Shown piece after piece: positions 17,040 to 27,000 of a DNA stretch of 64,000 nucleotides (the stretch's first letter is position 1; each line of letters starts with the position of its first letter). Position numbers and translations under genes: made by a program. The notes under the pieces are model-generated. The model was given only the letters and a program-made list of their open reading frames with translations, was not told the DNA's origin and ran no database searches. This DNA is from Gordonia hongkongensis (GTDB taxonomy: Bacteria; Actinomycetota; Actinomycetes; Mycobacteriales; Mycobacteriaceae). The stretch spans positions 806,001-870,000 of the forward strand of contig NZ_CP095552.1 of NCBI RefSeq assembly GCF_023078355.1. Direction: 5' to 3'.

Positions 17040-17824
17040 CCGGCCGAGGCCGTCCGCGCCCGCTGCTCGGCCACGAACGCGAGAACCGTTGCCACATCGT
17101 CGGTGTCGGCGATGCGATAGTCGGCGGCGGTGTCACCCTCGCCGACCTTGATGCCGATGTCACCGGTCTGGGGACGCAGGTGCGCGAAGGCCTTCTCGTC
17201 GGTCACGTCGTCGCCGAGATAGATGACCGCGTCGGCGCCGACGGCCGCGCGCAGGGTGTCGAGGGCGTGGCCCTTGCTGGTCTCGATCACCGCGAGTTCG
17301 AGGACGGCCTTGCCCTCGGTGGTGTGCACCCCCGGCCAGGAGGCCGGACCGGTGCGGGCGCGATCGAGCGCGGCGACGGCGTCGGACGCCGACGCGTTGC
17401 GCACGTGCAACACCGTGCTCGCCGGTTTGACCTCGACGGTGCTGCCCGGGAATTCCGCGGCGATGGCGCGCAACTCGTCGATCAGGCGGGTCAACAGCGC
17501 GCGCGCTTCGTCGGTGACCTCGACCGCGAACCCGGACTCGAACTCACTGCCGTGACTACCGACCAGCACGACTGGGGCGGTGAGGCCGGACAGTTCCGCG
17601 AGCACGGCCCGTTCGCGGCCGGACACCACGGCGACGACGGTGTCGGGAAGTGCCGCGGCGGCGACGAGCGCGTCGATCGACGCGGGTTCGGGGACGGCGT
17701 CCTCGGGACGCGCGACGATCGGCGAGACACATCCGTCGTAGTCGCTGGCCACGAGCAGCACCCCCACGCCGGCGGCCCGGACCAGCGCGTCGGTGAGTTC
17801 GGCGGGAATCCCGGTGTGGTTCAC
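17036..17824 (-). CDS. otsB: trehalose-6-phosphate phosphatase OtsB
   Basis: OtsB dephosphorylates trehalose-6-phosphate to trehalose, an osmolyte and the carrier for mycolic acids. The HAD motifs are present: DYDG at 28-31 (nucleophile D28) and [12 protein letters not shown] near the C-terminus. Start GTG 17824 overlaps the otsA stop (GTGA) and gives 262 residues; the longer frame to 17914 is shadow within otsA. Co-translated with otsA. Confidence 0.93.
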   Translation of the reverse strand: MNHTGIPAELTDALVRAAGVGVLLVASDYDGCVSPIVARPEDAVPEPASIDALVAAAALPDTVVAVVSGRERAVLAELSGLTAPVVLVGSHGSEFESGFAVEVTDEARALLTRLIDELRAIAAEFPGSTVEVKPASTVLHVRNASASDAVAALDRARTGPASWPGVHTTEGKAVLELAVIETSKGHALDTLRAAVGADAVIYLGDDVTDEKAFAHLRPQTGDIGIKVGEGDTAADYRIADTDDVATVLAFVAEQRARTASAG

Positions 17825-19308
17825 TCGGGCTCGTCCACCAGATGAACACCCCGGTTGGGCGACAGTTCGGTGTCGGAGTCGGCGCCGAGGGTGCCGAGGA
17901 AGCTTTCCGCCCACTTCGCGACGTCGTGGGCGAGGACCTGCCTGCGCAGCGCGCGCATGCGCCGCCTGCCCTCGTGTTCGCTCTGTTCGACCGCGGCCTC
18001 GATCGCGTCCTTGACGCCGTCGAGGTCGTACGGGTTGGCCTGGTACGCCGAGCGCAGTTCGGCTGCCGCGCCGGTGAACTCGCTGAGGACGAGCGCGCCG
18101 CCCAGGTCGCCCCGGCAGGCCACGTACTCCTTGGCGACGAGGTTCATGCCGTCGCGCAGGGGCGTGACCAGCATGACGTCGGCCGCGACGAAGAAGGCGA
18201 CGAGTTCCTCACGCGGCACCGGTCGGTGCAGGTACTGCACCACCGGCTGGCCCACGGTCGCGTGGGTGCCGTTGATGTTCCCGACGAGTTGCTCGATACC
18301 GGCGCGCATCTGCTTGTAGCTCTCGACGCGCTCGCGGCTCGGCGTCGCGAGTTGCAGCATCACCGTGTCGGCGGGATCGAGTCGCTTCTCGGCCAGCAAC
18401 TCGGAGATGGCCTTGAGCCGGACGTCGATGCCCTTGGTGTAGTCGAGCCGGTCGACGCCGAGCATGATCGTCTTAGGATTGCCCAGCTCGCGGCGGATCT
18501 CGGCGGCGCGCTCCCGGATCTTGCGGGTCTTGGACAGTGCGTCGAGCTCCCCGGAGTCGATCGAGATGGGGAACGCGCCGACGCGCACGGTGCGGAATCC
18601 GACCTGCACCACGCCGAAGCGCGACCGCACCCCGACGGTGCCCTTGCTGGTGGCCTGCCCGGCTAGGCGTCGGGCGAGGAAGAGGAAGTTCTGTGCCCCA
18701 CCCGGCAGGTGGAAGCCGATGAGATCGGCGCCGAGCAGGCCTTCGACGATCTCGGTCCGCCACGGCATCTGCATGAACAGCTCGACCGGCGGGAACGGGA
18801 TGTGCAGGAAGAAGCCGATCTTGACGTCGGGCCGCAGCATGCGCAGCATCTTCGGCACCAGTTGGAGCTGGTAGTCCTGCACCCAGACGACGGCCCCCTC
18901 GCCCGCGGCTCGCGAGGCCGCCTCGGCGAAGCGCCGGTTCACCTCGACGTAGGTGTTCCACCATTCGCGGTGGTACTCGGGCTTGACGATGACGTCGTGG
19001 TAGAGCGGCCACAGGGTGGCGTTGGAGAAGCCCTCGTAGTATTCGGCGATCTCTTGCGCCGACAGCGGGACCGCGTGGATGTCGATGCCCTCGATGTCGG
19101 GGTTGTCATCGGAGTCGGGGATGCCCGACCAGCCGACCCAGGCCCCGGTGTTGGCGCGCAGGATCGGCTCGAGCGCGGTCACGAGTCCGCCGGGGCTCTG
19201 CTTCCAGTTGACGGTGCCGTCGGGAAGGACCTCTTTGTCGACGGGCAGGCGGTTCGCGACGACCACGAACTCGGCCCCGTCATGGGTGGACCGGTCGGTG
19301 CCGGTCAC
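17821..19308 (-). CDS. otsA: trehalose-6-phosphate synthase OtsA
   Basis: OtsA joins UDP- or ADP-glucose to glucose-6-phosphate. The 495-residue GT20 enzyme has the N-terminal ANRLPVDKE loop, [15 protein letters not shown] and the conserved [12 protein letters not shown] segment that binds the donor. GTG 19308 is the chosen start because the frame beyond it, open to 19647, is Arg/Pro-rich shadow over a small gene. The ribosome site is unclear, with AGGAG about 21 nt upstream. First enzyme of the otsA-otsB operon. Confidence 0.93.
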   Translation of the reverse strand: MTGTDRSTHDGAEFVVVANRLPVDKEVLPDGTVNWKQSPGGLVTALEPILRANTGAWVGWSGIPDSDDNPDIEGIDIHAVPLSAQEIAEYYEGFSNATLWPLYHDVIVKPEYHREWWNTYVEVNRRFAEAASRAAGEGAVVWVQDYQLQLVPKMLRMLRPDVKIGFFLHIPFPPVELFMQMPWRTEIVEGLLGADLIGFHLPGGAQNFLFLARRLAGQATSKGTVGVRSRFGVVQVGFRTVRVGAFPISIDSGELDALSKTRKIRERAAEIRRELGNPKTIMLGVDRLDYTKGIDVRLKAISELLAEKRLDPADTVMLQLATPSRERVESYKQMRAGIEQLVGNINGTHATVGQPVVQYLHRPVPREELVAFFVAADVMLVTPLRDGMNLVAKEYVACRGDLGGALVLSEFTGAAAELRSAYQANPYDLDGVKDAIEAAVEQSEHEGRRRMRALRRQVLAHDVAKWAESFLGTLGADSDTELSPNRGVHLVDEPE

Positions 19309-19354
19309 TCCGCCGGTGTCGGGGTTGGTTTCTCCTGCTCGCGGAGCCACCTGC

Positions 19355-19525
19355 TCAGGCGTTCTCGCCCGGCGCGATCCCCAGCATGGCGAACAGCATC
19401 CGGCACTCGTCGGCGTCGGTGGCGTACGCGGCGACGACTCGGCGCGCCGAGTTGGCGGTCTCGTCGGCCACCGGCTCCAGTTCGTCGTCGGTGATGTCGG
19501 TCGCGTCGGTGGTCTTCGCGGGCAT
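19355..19525 (-). CDS. small acidic protein upstream of otsA
   Basis: The 56-residue product ([20 protein letters not shown], ending [15 protein letters not shown]) is acidic at the N-terminus with a helical C-terminal half containing [13 protein letters not shown] clear GAGGGG ribosome site precedes ATG 19525. No characterised family is recognised. It ends 46 bp before otsA on the same strand, so it may be the first cistron of the trehalose operon. Confidence 0.62.
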   Translation of the reverse strand: MPAKTTDATDITDDELEPVADETANSARRVVAAYATDADECRMLFAMLGIAPGENA

Positions 19526-19689
19526 GTGAGTCCCCTCGTTGTGCGGCATGGTGTGCGGTTCGGTGCGCGGTGACGAGGCGCAGCCGTGCGGTGTCTCGGT
19601 CCGTTGCTGACTGGAGCGGCCGTCCGATGACACGCCCGACTCCGCATTCTACCCGGACATCGGTGGTGCTCACGGCCACCCGTCCGGCG

Positions 19690-21186
19690 TCAGCGTCGTG
19701 GCGGTGGCGGCCGCCACCGGTTCGCCCGGACCCGTCGTGCGGCCGCGTCGGCCTGCCGCGCCTCACGGGCTTCGCGCAGGGCTATCCGGCGGCGGAGACG
19801 CCAGTCCGGACGGGGTGGCAGCTGAGGGCGACGCAGCGACCGGGCGACGAACTCGCCCAGCGTGACCCCCGCGGCGAGGGCGCAGCCGATGGCCAGCGCG
19901 TTCGCGATCCAGGTGAATCCGTCGAGGGTCTGGTCGCCGAGGATGCCGTAGAGGCCGCGATACACCGCGAGACCGGGTAGCAGCGGGGTGATGCCGGCCA
20001 CCGCGACGACCAGTGGTGGGGTCAACGCGCGGCGTGCCAGCAGGCCGCCGATCAGTCCGACGAACGCGGCCGCGAGACCGTTGGCGATGACGTCGCCGAT
20101 GTCGGTGAACGTCGAGGCCGCCGCGACCGCGGTGCCGATGAAACCGCCGAGGAACGCCACGCCGAGGGCGCGCGTCTCGGCGTAGCTGGCCAGCGCGTAG
20201 GCGCAGGCGGCGACCGCGCCGGCGACCACCCGGATCGGTAGTTCGACGACCTCGAAGCTGGTGGTCGTGGTGATCGTGGGCAGGAAGATGCCGCCCGCCT
20301 CCAGGATTCGGATCGCGACGCCGACACCGGCGATGATGCCGCCGGTCATCAGCAGCAACTCGAAGAACCGGGCGACACCGGTGATCGGTGCGCCGGTGAT
20401 CGCGTCCTGGACCGAGCCGACGAGGGACAACCCCGAGAGCAACACGACGATGCCGGCCGCGATGACCTGCGACGGCGCGATCTGCACACCGAGTCGTTCG
20501 GCCGCGGCGAAGACCAGGGCGGCCGGAACGACCGCGATGAAACCGCCGGTCAGCTGCTGGAAGAAGACCGGTGTCCCGATGCGGTTGAGCCAGCGGTTGA
20601 CGGTGACCGTCACCACGGTGGTAGCGAAGGCGAGCGCGGCGACGAGGTATTCGCCGCCGAGGAGCACCGCGATGCCCGACGCCATGATCCCCCAGGCGGT
20701 CGTGGCCAGCCAGTGCGGATAGGGGTGGGGCGCGGTGATGATCTCGTCGACCATCTGGTGGGCGGTGGACGGGCTGATGAACGAATCGCGGATGCGGCGG
20801 ACGAGCCGGTCGACCTGCGCGAGCCGGGTGAAGTCCATCGACCGGTAGTAGACCTGCTCCATGGTCGTGATCGGCGGGAGCGTCGCGCCGCGCCGCGCGC
20901 TGACGACGATCGTGTTGTAGGTGACGTCGACGTCGACGTCCTCGAGGCCGTACACGCCGGCGACGAACTTGATCTGCGTCTGGGTGTCGATGGCCCCGGT
21001 GCCCGAGTCGAGCAGCACCGCCCCGATCTTCGTGGCGAGATCGAGGACCTCGGTGATCGCCGCGACGTCGAACGGTTCGATCGGCTTACGTGGCGACACC
21101 ATGATGCTGCCCGGTTCGATGGTGTCGATCGTCGCCTGCCGGCTGCCGCTGAGCCGACGCAGGACACGGCCGATCTGTTCGCGCAC
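19690..21186 (-). CDS. threonine/serine exporter family (ThrE-like) membrane protein
   Basis: This 498-residue protein has the two-part ThrE architecture. A soluble N-terminal half (about 1-160, DUF1212-like, with TQTQIKFVAGVYGLEDVDVDVT) precedes about ten hydrophobic segments, for example WGIMASGIAVLLGGEYLVAA and VIAAGIVVLLSGLSLVG, and a basic C-terminal tail. In C. glutamicum ThrE exports threonine and serine. GTG 21186 is chosen over the upstream frame because a strong GAGGAGG ribosome site lies 5 nt before it. Confidence 0.88.
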   Translation of the reverse strand: MREQIGRVLRRLSGSRQATIDTIEPGSIMVSPRKPIEPFDVAAITEVLDLATKIGAVLLDSGTGAIDTQTQIKFVAGVYGLEDVDVDVTYNTIVVSARRGATLPPITTMEQVYYRSMDFTRLAQVDRLVRRIRDSFISPSTAHQMVDEIITAPHPYPHWLATTAWGIMASGIAVLLGGEYLVAALAFATTVVTVTVNRWLNRIGTPVFFQQLTGGFIAVVPAALVFAAAERLGVQIAPSQVIAAGIVVLLSGLSLVGSVQDAITGAPITGVARFFELLLMTGGIIAGVGVAIRILEAGGIFLPTITTTTSFEVVELPIRVVAGAVAACAYALASYAETRALGVAFLGGFIGTAVAAASTFTDIGDVIANGLAAAFVGLIGGLLARRALTPPLVVAVAGITPLLPGLAVYRGLYGILGDQTLDGFTWIANALAIGCALAAGVTLGEFVARSLRRPQLPPRPDWRLRRRIALREAREARQADAAARRVRANRWRPPPPRR

Positions 21187-21365
21187 GCAGGCCTCCTCGG
21201 GTCGATGGTGGAGTGCTCGCGGGGCAACCGACACCCGGCCGGTTCAACCCTGACAGGAGACTGGATACACCTCGTCCGTCCGGACGACTCCGGCAGGGTC
21301 GGCGGAGGAGCCGACGGCGCCGGTGACCGGGGTGACGACGGCGACCACTCGTCTACGATCGCGGC

Positions 21366-21752
21366 ATGTCCTCGGTGCAGATCAACGGTCCGCGAGACGG
21401 CCACACCCGCAGTGCCACGGTGAGTCCCGGGAGTCTCGTCTTCACCGCCGGTGCGGCCCCCATCGACGACGACGGCGCCACCGTCGCACCCGGGAACGTT
21501 CGCGAACAGGCCGTGCAGTGCATGAAGAACCTCGAGGCCGCGCTGATCGAGTCCGGCGCGACGCTGCGCGACGTCGCGAAGGTCACCGTCTTCGTCGCCG
21601 AACACCTGCAGGCCGATCTGGTGGTCGCGTGGGACGCGGTGACCGAGGCCTTCGGCGACCACAGGCCGGCCGGCAGCCTGCTGGGCGTTTCGGTCCTCGC
21701 CTACGACGATCAGCTGGTGGAGATCGAAGCGGTCGCGGCCCTCCGGGGCTGA
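21366..21752 (+). CDS. RidA/YjgF family protein
   Basis: The 128-residue protein belongs to the RidA superfamily. Archetypal members hydrolyse reactive enamine/imine intermediates such as 2-aminoacrylate. It has SLVFTAGAAPIDDDG and the central EQAVQCMKNLEAALIESGATLRDV helix. The catalytic Arg position of true RidA (in SRAAV-type motifs) appears replaced, since the equivalent segment is RPAGSLLGVSVLA, so the subgroup is uncertain. Leaderless TACGAT box at 21354-21359. Confidence 0.85.
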   Translation: MSSVQINGPRDGHTRSATVSPGSLVFTAGAAPIDDDGATVAPGNVREQAVQCMKNLEAALIESGATLRDVAKVTVFVAEHLQADLVVAWDAVTEAFGDHRPAGSLLGVSVLAYDDQLVEIEAVAALRG

Positions 21753-21805
21753 TCGCGGCACGGCCGGTCCGCCGGGTGCGGATGAAGCGGGAGCGGTCCG
21801 GCCGA

Positions 21806-21811
21806 TATACT
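21806..21811 (+). promoter_or_regulatory. -10 box of tRNA-Thr
   Basis: TATACT lies 10 nt before the mature 5' end of the tRNA, the expected place for its promoter. Confidence 0.6.
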
Positions 21812-21821
21812 CGCCCCGCGC

Positions 21822-21896
21822 GCCTCCTTAGCTCAGTGGTAGAGCACTCGCCTTGTAAGCGAGCGGTCGTCGGTTCAATCCCGACAGGGGGCTCCA
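21822..21896 (+). tRNA. tRNA-Thr (anticodon TGT)
   Basis: The acceptor GCCTCCT (21822-21828) pairs with AGGGGGC (21886-21892), including one G-U pair. The anticodon stem CTCGC/GCGAG (21847-21851 and 21859-21863) holds the loop CTTGTAA with anticodon TGT at 21854-21856. The T loop GGTTCAATCC is standard. The discriminator is T and CCA is encoded at 21894-21896. Confidence 0.95.
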
Positions 21897-21903
21897 CGCA
21901 CGA

Positions 21904-21933
21904 ACGCCGCGCACCTGTTCCGGTGCGCGGCGT
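21904..21933 (+). terminator. terminator after tRNA-Thr
   Basis: ACGCCGCGCACC (21904-21915) pairs perfectly with 21922-21933 around a TGTTCC loop, 7 nt after the tRNA. Only a weak T tract follows (CTGTCGTC). Confidence 0.75.
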
Positions 21934-21966
21934 CTGTCGTCTCGCGGGTTCGGCTCGCGGACCGGG

Positions 21967-22320
21967 CTACCAGATGACGGCGAGGCCCGCGGCCAGCAGG
22001 GACAGGGCGCCGACGGACCAGAACAGGGCGCGCGGTACGGGTTCGCCGGTGCGCTTCTGCCGAGCGCTGCCCATGCCGAGGATTCCGCCGAGGACGAGCA
22101 GGATCACCAGCTTGATGCCGATCTTCGGGTAGTTCAGCTCGATACCGGCCGGCCACGGCGCCGCGAGCGCGAGCCCGGTCAGCAGGGACAGCAGCAGTCC
22201 GTAGTCCATCACGCGGGTGAACCGGAACTCGCGAGCCACGAGTTGGGTGACCCAGCCGCCGAAGGTCACGGCGAAGCCGATGATGTGCAGGAAGATTACG
22301 ACGTTGCGTAGTAGCTCCAT
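21967..22320 (-). CDS. small integral membrane protein
   Basis: The real gene is the last 117 codons of a much longer antisense frame. It starts at ATG 22320 with a leaderless TATGGT box (reverse strand 22327-22332). Four hydrophobic segments are visible: NVVIFLHIIGFAVTFGGWV, YGLLLSLLTGLALAAPW, IGIKLVILLVLGGILGMG and ALFWSVGALSLLAAGLAVIW. A His in the first helix (FLHIIG) recalls heme-binding membrane proteins, but no heme motif pair is clear. Function unknown. Divergent from the carboxylesterase gene. Confidence 0.75.
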   Translation of the reverse strand: MELLRNVVIFLHIIGFAVTFGGWVTQLVAREFRFTRVMDYGLLLSLLTGLALAAPWPAGIELNYPKIGIKLVILLVLGGILGMGSARQKRTGEPVPRALFWSVGALSLLAAGLAVIW

Positions 22321-22377
22321 GCGGTCACCATACCCAGCAGACACGGCCGAGTTCTGGATTACGAGAACGGGTTCACG

Positions 22378-24030
22378 GTGCACGATGGACGGATGAAGCA
22401 CGACGAACCGGGCACCTCCGCCAACTCGACGTCCCCGACCGACGGCGTGGCTCCGGACGGGACCCGCCCAACGGCCCAGACCCGGGTCGGCACCTTCCGC
22501 GGGGTCGCCGGGGAACGGGCCGACGTGTGGCGGGGCATCCGGTACGCCCGCCCGCCCGTGGGGGAGTTGCGCTGGCGCCGTGCGATTCCCCTCGAGGAGG
22601 CCGATGCGCCCGAGGACGTGGTGGATGCCTCGACCTTCGGCGCGGTCTGCCCGCAACAACTCAACCCCGCCGTACGTCTCGGTCCCGATGTGGTCATGGA
22701 CGAGGACTGCCTGTTCCTCAACGTCTGGACCCCGCCGGGGGCCGCGGAGCACGCCGACGACGCCGTCGGACTCCCGGTCATGGTGTGGCTGCACGGCGGC
22801 GCCTACGTCCTGGGGTCGGGGGCCCAGCCGTTCTACGAGGGCTCGAACCTCGCCGCCACCGGCGACGTGGTCGTCGTGACGCTGAACTACCGGCTCGGTG
22901 TGCTCGGGTTCGCCGACCTGTCGTCGATCGACCCGCGGTTCGAGTCGAATGCCGGCCTCAGCGACGTACTCACGGCGTTGCGCTGGGTCCGCGACCACAT
23001 CGCCGCCTTCGGCGGTGATCCCGACAAGGTGACCGTGTTCGGCGAGTCGGCGGGCGCGGGACTGGTCACCGCGCTGCTCACCATGCCGGCCGCGGCCGGG
23101 CTCTTCGGCCGGGCGATCGCGCAGAGTTCGCCCGTGACGTCGATGTACGGTGCCGACCGGGCCGCGCGGGTCGCCGACCAACTGCTCGAGGCCGCCGGCA
23201 TCGACGCCGGTGGACTCGACACCGGCGAGATTGTCGGGCGTCTCGAACAACTCGACGGCATGACCTGTTCGGCGATCACCACCACCCTGTTCGAGAAGGT
23301 CCCCACCGAGGTGCCGGGGACCATCGCGTTCGCACCGGTCATCGACGGCGATCTGCTGCCCGAACATCCCCTCGACGTCTATCGCGCGGGTCGGGCGCAT
23401 CCGGTGCCGCTGATCATCGGGACCAACCGCGACGAGGCGAATCTCTTCAAGTACATGAAGTCGCCGCTGATGCCGATCACCACCGCCGACATCGAGCGCA
23501 TGTTCGCCGGGATGGCGAAGGAGTATCCGGACGTCGTCCTGCCCGAACGTGCGCAGGTGCTCTCCGCGTATTCCGGTCTGCGCCCGAAGGTCACCGGACT
23601 CGGCGTGGCCCGTGACGTGGCGTTCCGCATGCCCACGCTGTGGCTCGCGGAGGCGCATGCGCGTTCGGCGCCGGTCTATGTCTACCGCTACGACTGGACG
23701 ACGCGGATGTTCCGGCTGCTCGGTCTGGGGGCCGCCCATGCGACCGAGGTCCCGTACGTGTGGGGGAATCTGGGCAACGGGCCGAAGGACATCACGTTCC
23801 TGCTCGGCGGGCGTAAGCAGGGAGAAGCGGTGTCGGAGAGGATGATCCGACGGTGGACCGCATTCGCACACGGTCAGGAGCCGGACGCCGGGGCGCTCGG
23901 GGATCCCTGGCCGACCTACGACACCGGCCATCGCCCGGTGTTGCGCATCGACGCCGAGGACCGGGTCGTGCAGAACCTCGACGGCGACATCTGGGAGGCG
24001 TGGGGCGACGAGGTGCTCGGCTTCCGCTGA
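22378..24030 (+). CDS. type B carboxylesterase (para-nitrobenzyl esterase-like)
   Basis: The product has the cholinesterase/carboxylesterase fold: oxyanion segment WLHGGAYVLGSG, nucleophile Ser224 in FGESAGAG, early signature EDCLFLNVWTP, Asp/Glu region TNRDEANLFKY and His in GAAHATEVPYVWGN. No signal peptide, so it is likely cytoplasmic. Natural substrate unknown. GTG 22378 or ATG 22393 (MKHDEPGTS) may be the start; the latter would give 545 residues. It converges on the nSTAND gene with 12 bp between. Confidence 0.88.
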   Translation: MHDGRMKHDEPGTSANSTSPTDGVAPDGTRPTAQTRVGTFRGVAGERADVWRGIRYARPPVGELRWRRAIPLEEADAPEDVVDASTFGAVCPQQLNPAVRLGPDVVMDEDCLFLNVWTPPGAAEHADDAVGLPVMVWLHGGAYVLGSGAQPFYEGSNLAATGDVVVVTLNYRLGVLGFADLSSIDPRFESNAGLSDVLTALRWVRDHIAAFGGDPDKVTVFGESAGAGLVTALLTMPAAAGLFGRAIAQSSPVTSMYGADRAARVADQLLEAAGIDAGGLDTGEIVGRLEQLDGMTCSAITTTLFEKVPTEVPGTIAFAPVIDGDLLPEHPLDVYRAGRAHPVPLIIGTNRDEANLFKYMKSPLMPITTADIERMFAGMAKEYPDVVLPERAQVLSAYSGLRPKVTGLGVARDVAFRMPTLWLAEAHARSAPVYVYRYDWTTRMFRLLGLGAAHATEVPYVWGNLGNGPKDITFLLGGRKQGEAVSERMIRRWTAFAHGQEPDAGALGDPWPTYDTGHRPVLRIDAEDRVVQNLDGDIWEAWGDEVLGFR

Positions 24031-24042
24031 GCCGCAACTGCT

Positions 24043-27000
24043 TCAGTCCCGGCGGCAATCCGCGCGAACGTCGATGTGCGGGAGATAGGCGTCGCGCTGG
24101 GCGTCGGTGACGGGTGCGGTGCTGGCGCAGATCCAGTCGCGGGCCTCGTCGAGATCGAGCGTGTGCAGGTAGACGTTCCCGGTGGTGTCGCCGCCGGAGA
24201 TGATGCGCTCGTCGGTGGGGAGTCGGGCGGGTAGTTGCCAGGTGGTGGTCGTGTCGGTGGTCGCGAGCAGCGTCCCGACCGGTTGCGGGTCGGTGAGCCG
24301 GCCGTCGTCGTCGAGGGCGAAACTGATCAGCTCGTGCGTCGCGGTACCCACCGTGAGGCGGTTCGGCGCGACGGACACCGTCGAGGCGAACATGTCCTCC
24401 TCCCGGTCGATCAGTTCGGGTTCGGCGTCCGTGCCGGCCGGCGGGAGCCGCCACGTGGAGAGGTCGCGGGAGGCGACCACCAGCACATCGCCGTCGAATA
24501 CGGCCTGGGCGGCCGGCGCCTCGGTGGTGATGACGTCGACCGGGTCCGCGCCCGGCGACGTCAGGTCGTACAGGTAGACGCGTTTGTCGTCGGAGGTGAC
24601 CGCGAGCCGCAAGCCGTCGGAGCTGAAGGCGACATTGCGGATGAGGTCGGTGGGTCCGCGCAGCGGTGCGCCCACGCGTCGCGGGGAGCCGGGCACCGAG
24701 GTGTCCCACAGGGCCACGGTGGTGTCGGTGTCTCCGGTCGCGAGCAGATGGCCCGACGGCGCGAAGGCGACCGGGAACGAATAGCGGGTGGCGACGTCGA
24801 GGGCCGCGGCGCGTCGCGGGGCCGCGGTGTCGGTGATGTCCCACAACTCGACGAGCCCGCCGTTGTTGTTGGCGGTCGCGGCGAGGGTGCCGGGGCCGTT
24901 GAGGCTGACCCGCGGATGGTCGTTGACCCGACGCTGGATGGGCGTGCGCGATCGCAGGGTGAGGCCGTCGGACATCGTCCACAGGTTCAGGGTGGTGTCG
25001 GCGCCGACCGTCGCCAGGACTCGTTGGGCGTCGTCGGTGTCCACGCCGGTGATGGTCCCGCCGCGGTCGGGTTCGGTTCGGCCGGGCAGGCTCCAGACGT
25101 CTATCGTCCCGTCGGAGCGGCCGGAGACGAGTTGGCGGCCGCTGGGGTCGAACCGGGCCGCGAAGGTCCGCACCGAGCCCTGTTCGGAGGTCGTCTGCAG
25201 CGCCCACTGCAGGATCGGCGAGGCCGGGTTCGCGGTGTTCCACACCCGGACCAGGCCGTCGGCGCGGGCGGAGGCCAACTGCGCACCCGAACCGTCGAAA
25301 GCGATCGACCACGACCCGGCCGTGCTGTTGGGCAGCGACGTGCTCAGCGGGCGGGGTGCGAGTGGGTCGGCCACGTCCCAGAGTTGGGTGTTCGGACTGT
25401 CGCCGGTGACTGCCAGCGAGCGGCTGTCCGGGCTGAACGCGACGGCATGGGTGATGCTGGGGAAGCCGGTCAGCGGCCCACCCAGCGGCTGCGGCGATTC
25501 GCCGGTCGTCCACAGCCGGACGGTCCGGTCGTCGCCGCCGCTGGCCAGGACGCGTCCGTCGGGGCTGAAGGAGAGGGTGCGCGCCGCGGCGGTGTGGCCG
25601 CGCAGGACGGCCGTCTCCCGGATCGCTCCGGTCGGTGAGACGGCGTACATCGTGATCGTGCCGTCGTCGGACGATGCGGCCAGGGTCCGCCCGTCGGCGG
25701 CGAACCGCACCATGTAGACGGTGCCGTGGCCCGGGGACACCGTCGTCGCCAGCCGCGGGTTCGGTGCGTCGGTCAGGTCCCACATCCGGACGGAACCGTC
25801 CCCGCTGCTGCTCGCCAGCAGTTGCCGTGTCGGGTGGAAGTCGGTGCTGGTGACGTAGTTGCCGAAGCCGCGCAGGACCGCGACCTCCCGATAGTCCGAC
25901 GAGCCGGACCGGGCCCAGACGCGCACGGTCCGGTCGCCGCTCGCCGACGCGAGCTGTGTGCCCGTCCGGTTGAACGACAGGTCGTAGACCGGGCCGGTGT
26001 GGCCGGTCAGCGGGGCCACCAGGGGCGTCGTCGCGGCGCCGCGCAGACGGCTCTGGACGGTCGGGTCGTCGGGATAGACCTCGTGGGCGACGAGCAACAG
26101 TCGCGCGGCCAGCGACGGGTTGGAGTACTGGATGCTGTCGATGTGCGACAACAGCGCCGAGCGTTCGGCGGCGTTGCGCTGTTCGCGCAGGTCGTGGGCC
26201 TGTCGGAAGCCGATGGCGGCGGTGATGGACGCCGCGATGGCCAGCACGACGATCACCGACACCGCGCCGACGCGCGTGATGCGGCGCCGCTGCTGCATGG
26301 CGACCGCCGCGTCGAGGAAGGCGTCGTTCTCGTTGCTCAGCAGATGCAGGTAATCGCTGCGCAGGGTTCGTCGCCGGCGCTTGGCGTCCTCGAGGCGCGA
26401 CCCGGTGTAGAGGAACGACCGGCCGCGCCCGTTGGCCAGCCACGCCGCGGTGTCGGCGTCGACCTGCTGGCGCCAGAGGTGGTTGTCGGTGTCGTCGGCG
26501 ATCCACTCGGCCAGACGTGGCCAGGCGGTGAGCACCACGTCGTGCACGAGCATCACCGAGTCGGTGGACACCGTGAGCAACCTGGCCTGGGCGAATTCGT
26601 CGATGACGGTCGCGACCTCGGGCGGGAACCGGTTCGCGATGGTCGCCGTGGAGAGCGGCACGCGCAGCGCGATGCCGGCCGGCCCGACGTGCACCAGGGC
26701 GAGGAGGACCGCGCGCGCGAGATCCCGATGACGCGGATCGATCGCCGCCCAGGCCGTCTCGGCGGTGTCGGCGACCGCGCGGGCGATACCGCCGGTGGCC
26801 CGGTACCCGGACAGGGTCATGCGGTTACCGGTCCGGCGTGCCCAGGTCGCCTGGAGAACGTGCGCCAGCAACGGCAGGCGGCCGGCGCGGTCACCGCCGG
26901 TCGACGCCTCGTACAGCTCGGTGATCATCACGTCGGCGAGTCCGGTCTCGATGCGGCCGCCGGCGAGTCGGACGGGCGCGGTGATCACCTCGCGCAACTG

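Noticed and set aside
21967..23931. 654-codon frame on the - strand
   Set aside because: Only the last 117 codons encode a plausible membrane protein; the rest is antisense to the carboxylesterase and reads as Arg/Gly/Asp-rich shadow.
23792..26506. 904-codon frame on the - strand
   Set aside because: It is a shifted frame of the nSTAND-WD40 gene with Arg/Pro-rich low-complexity translation and no motifs.
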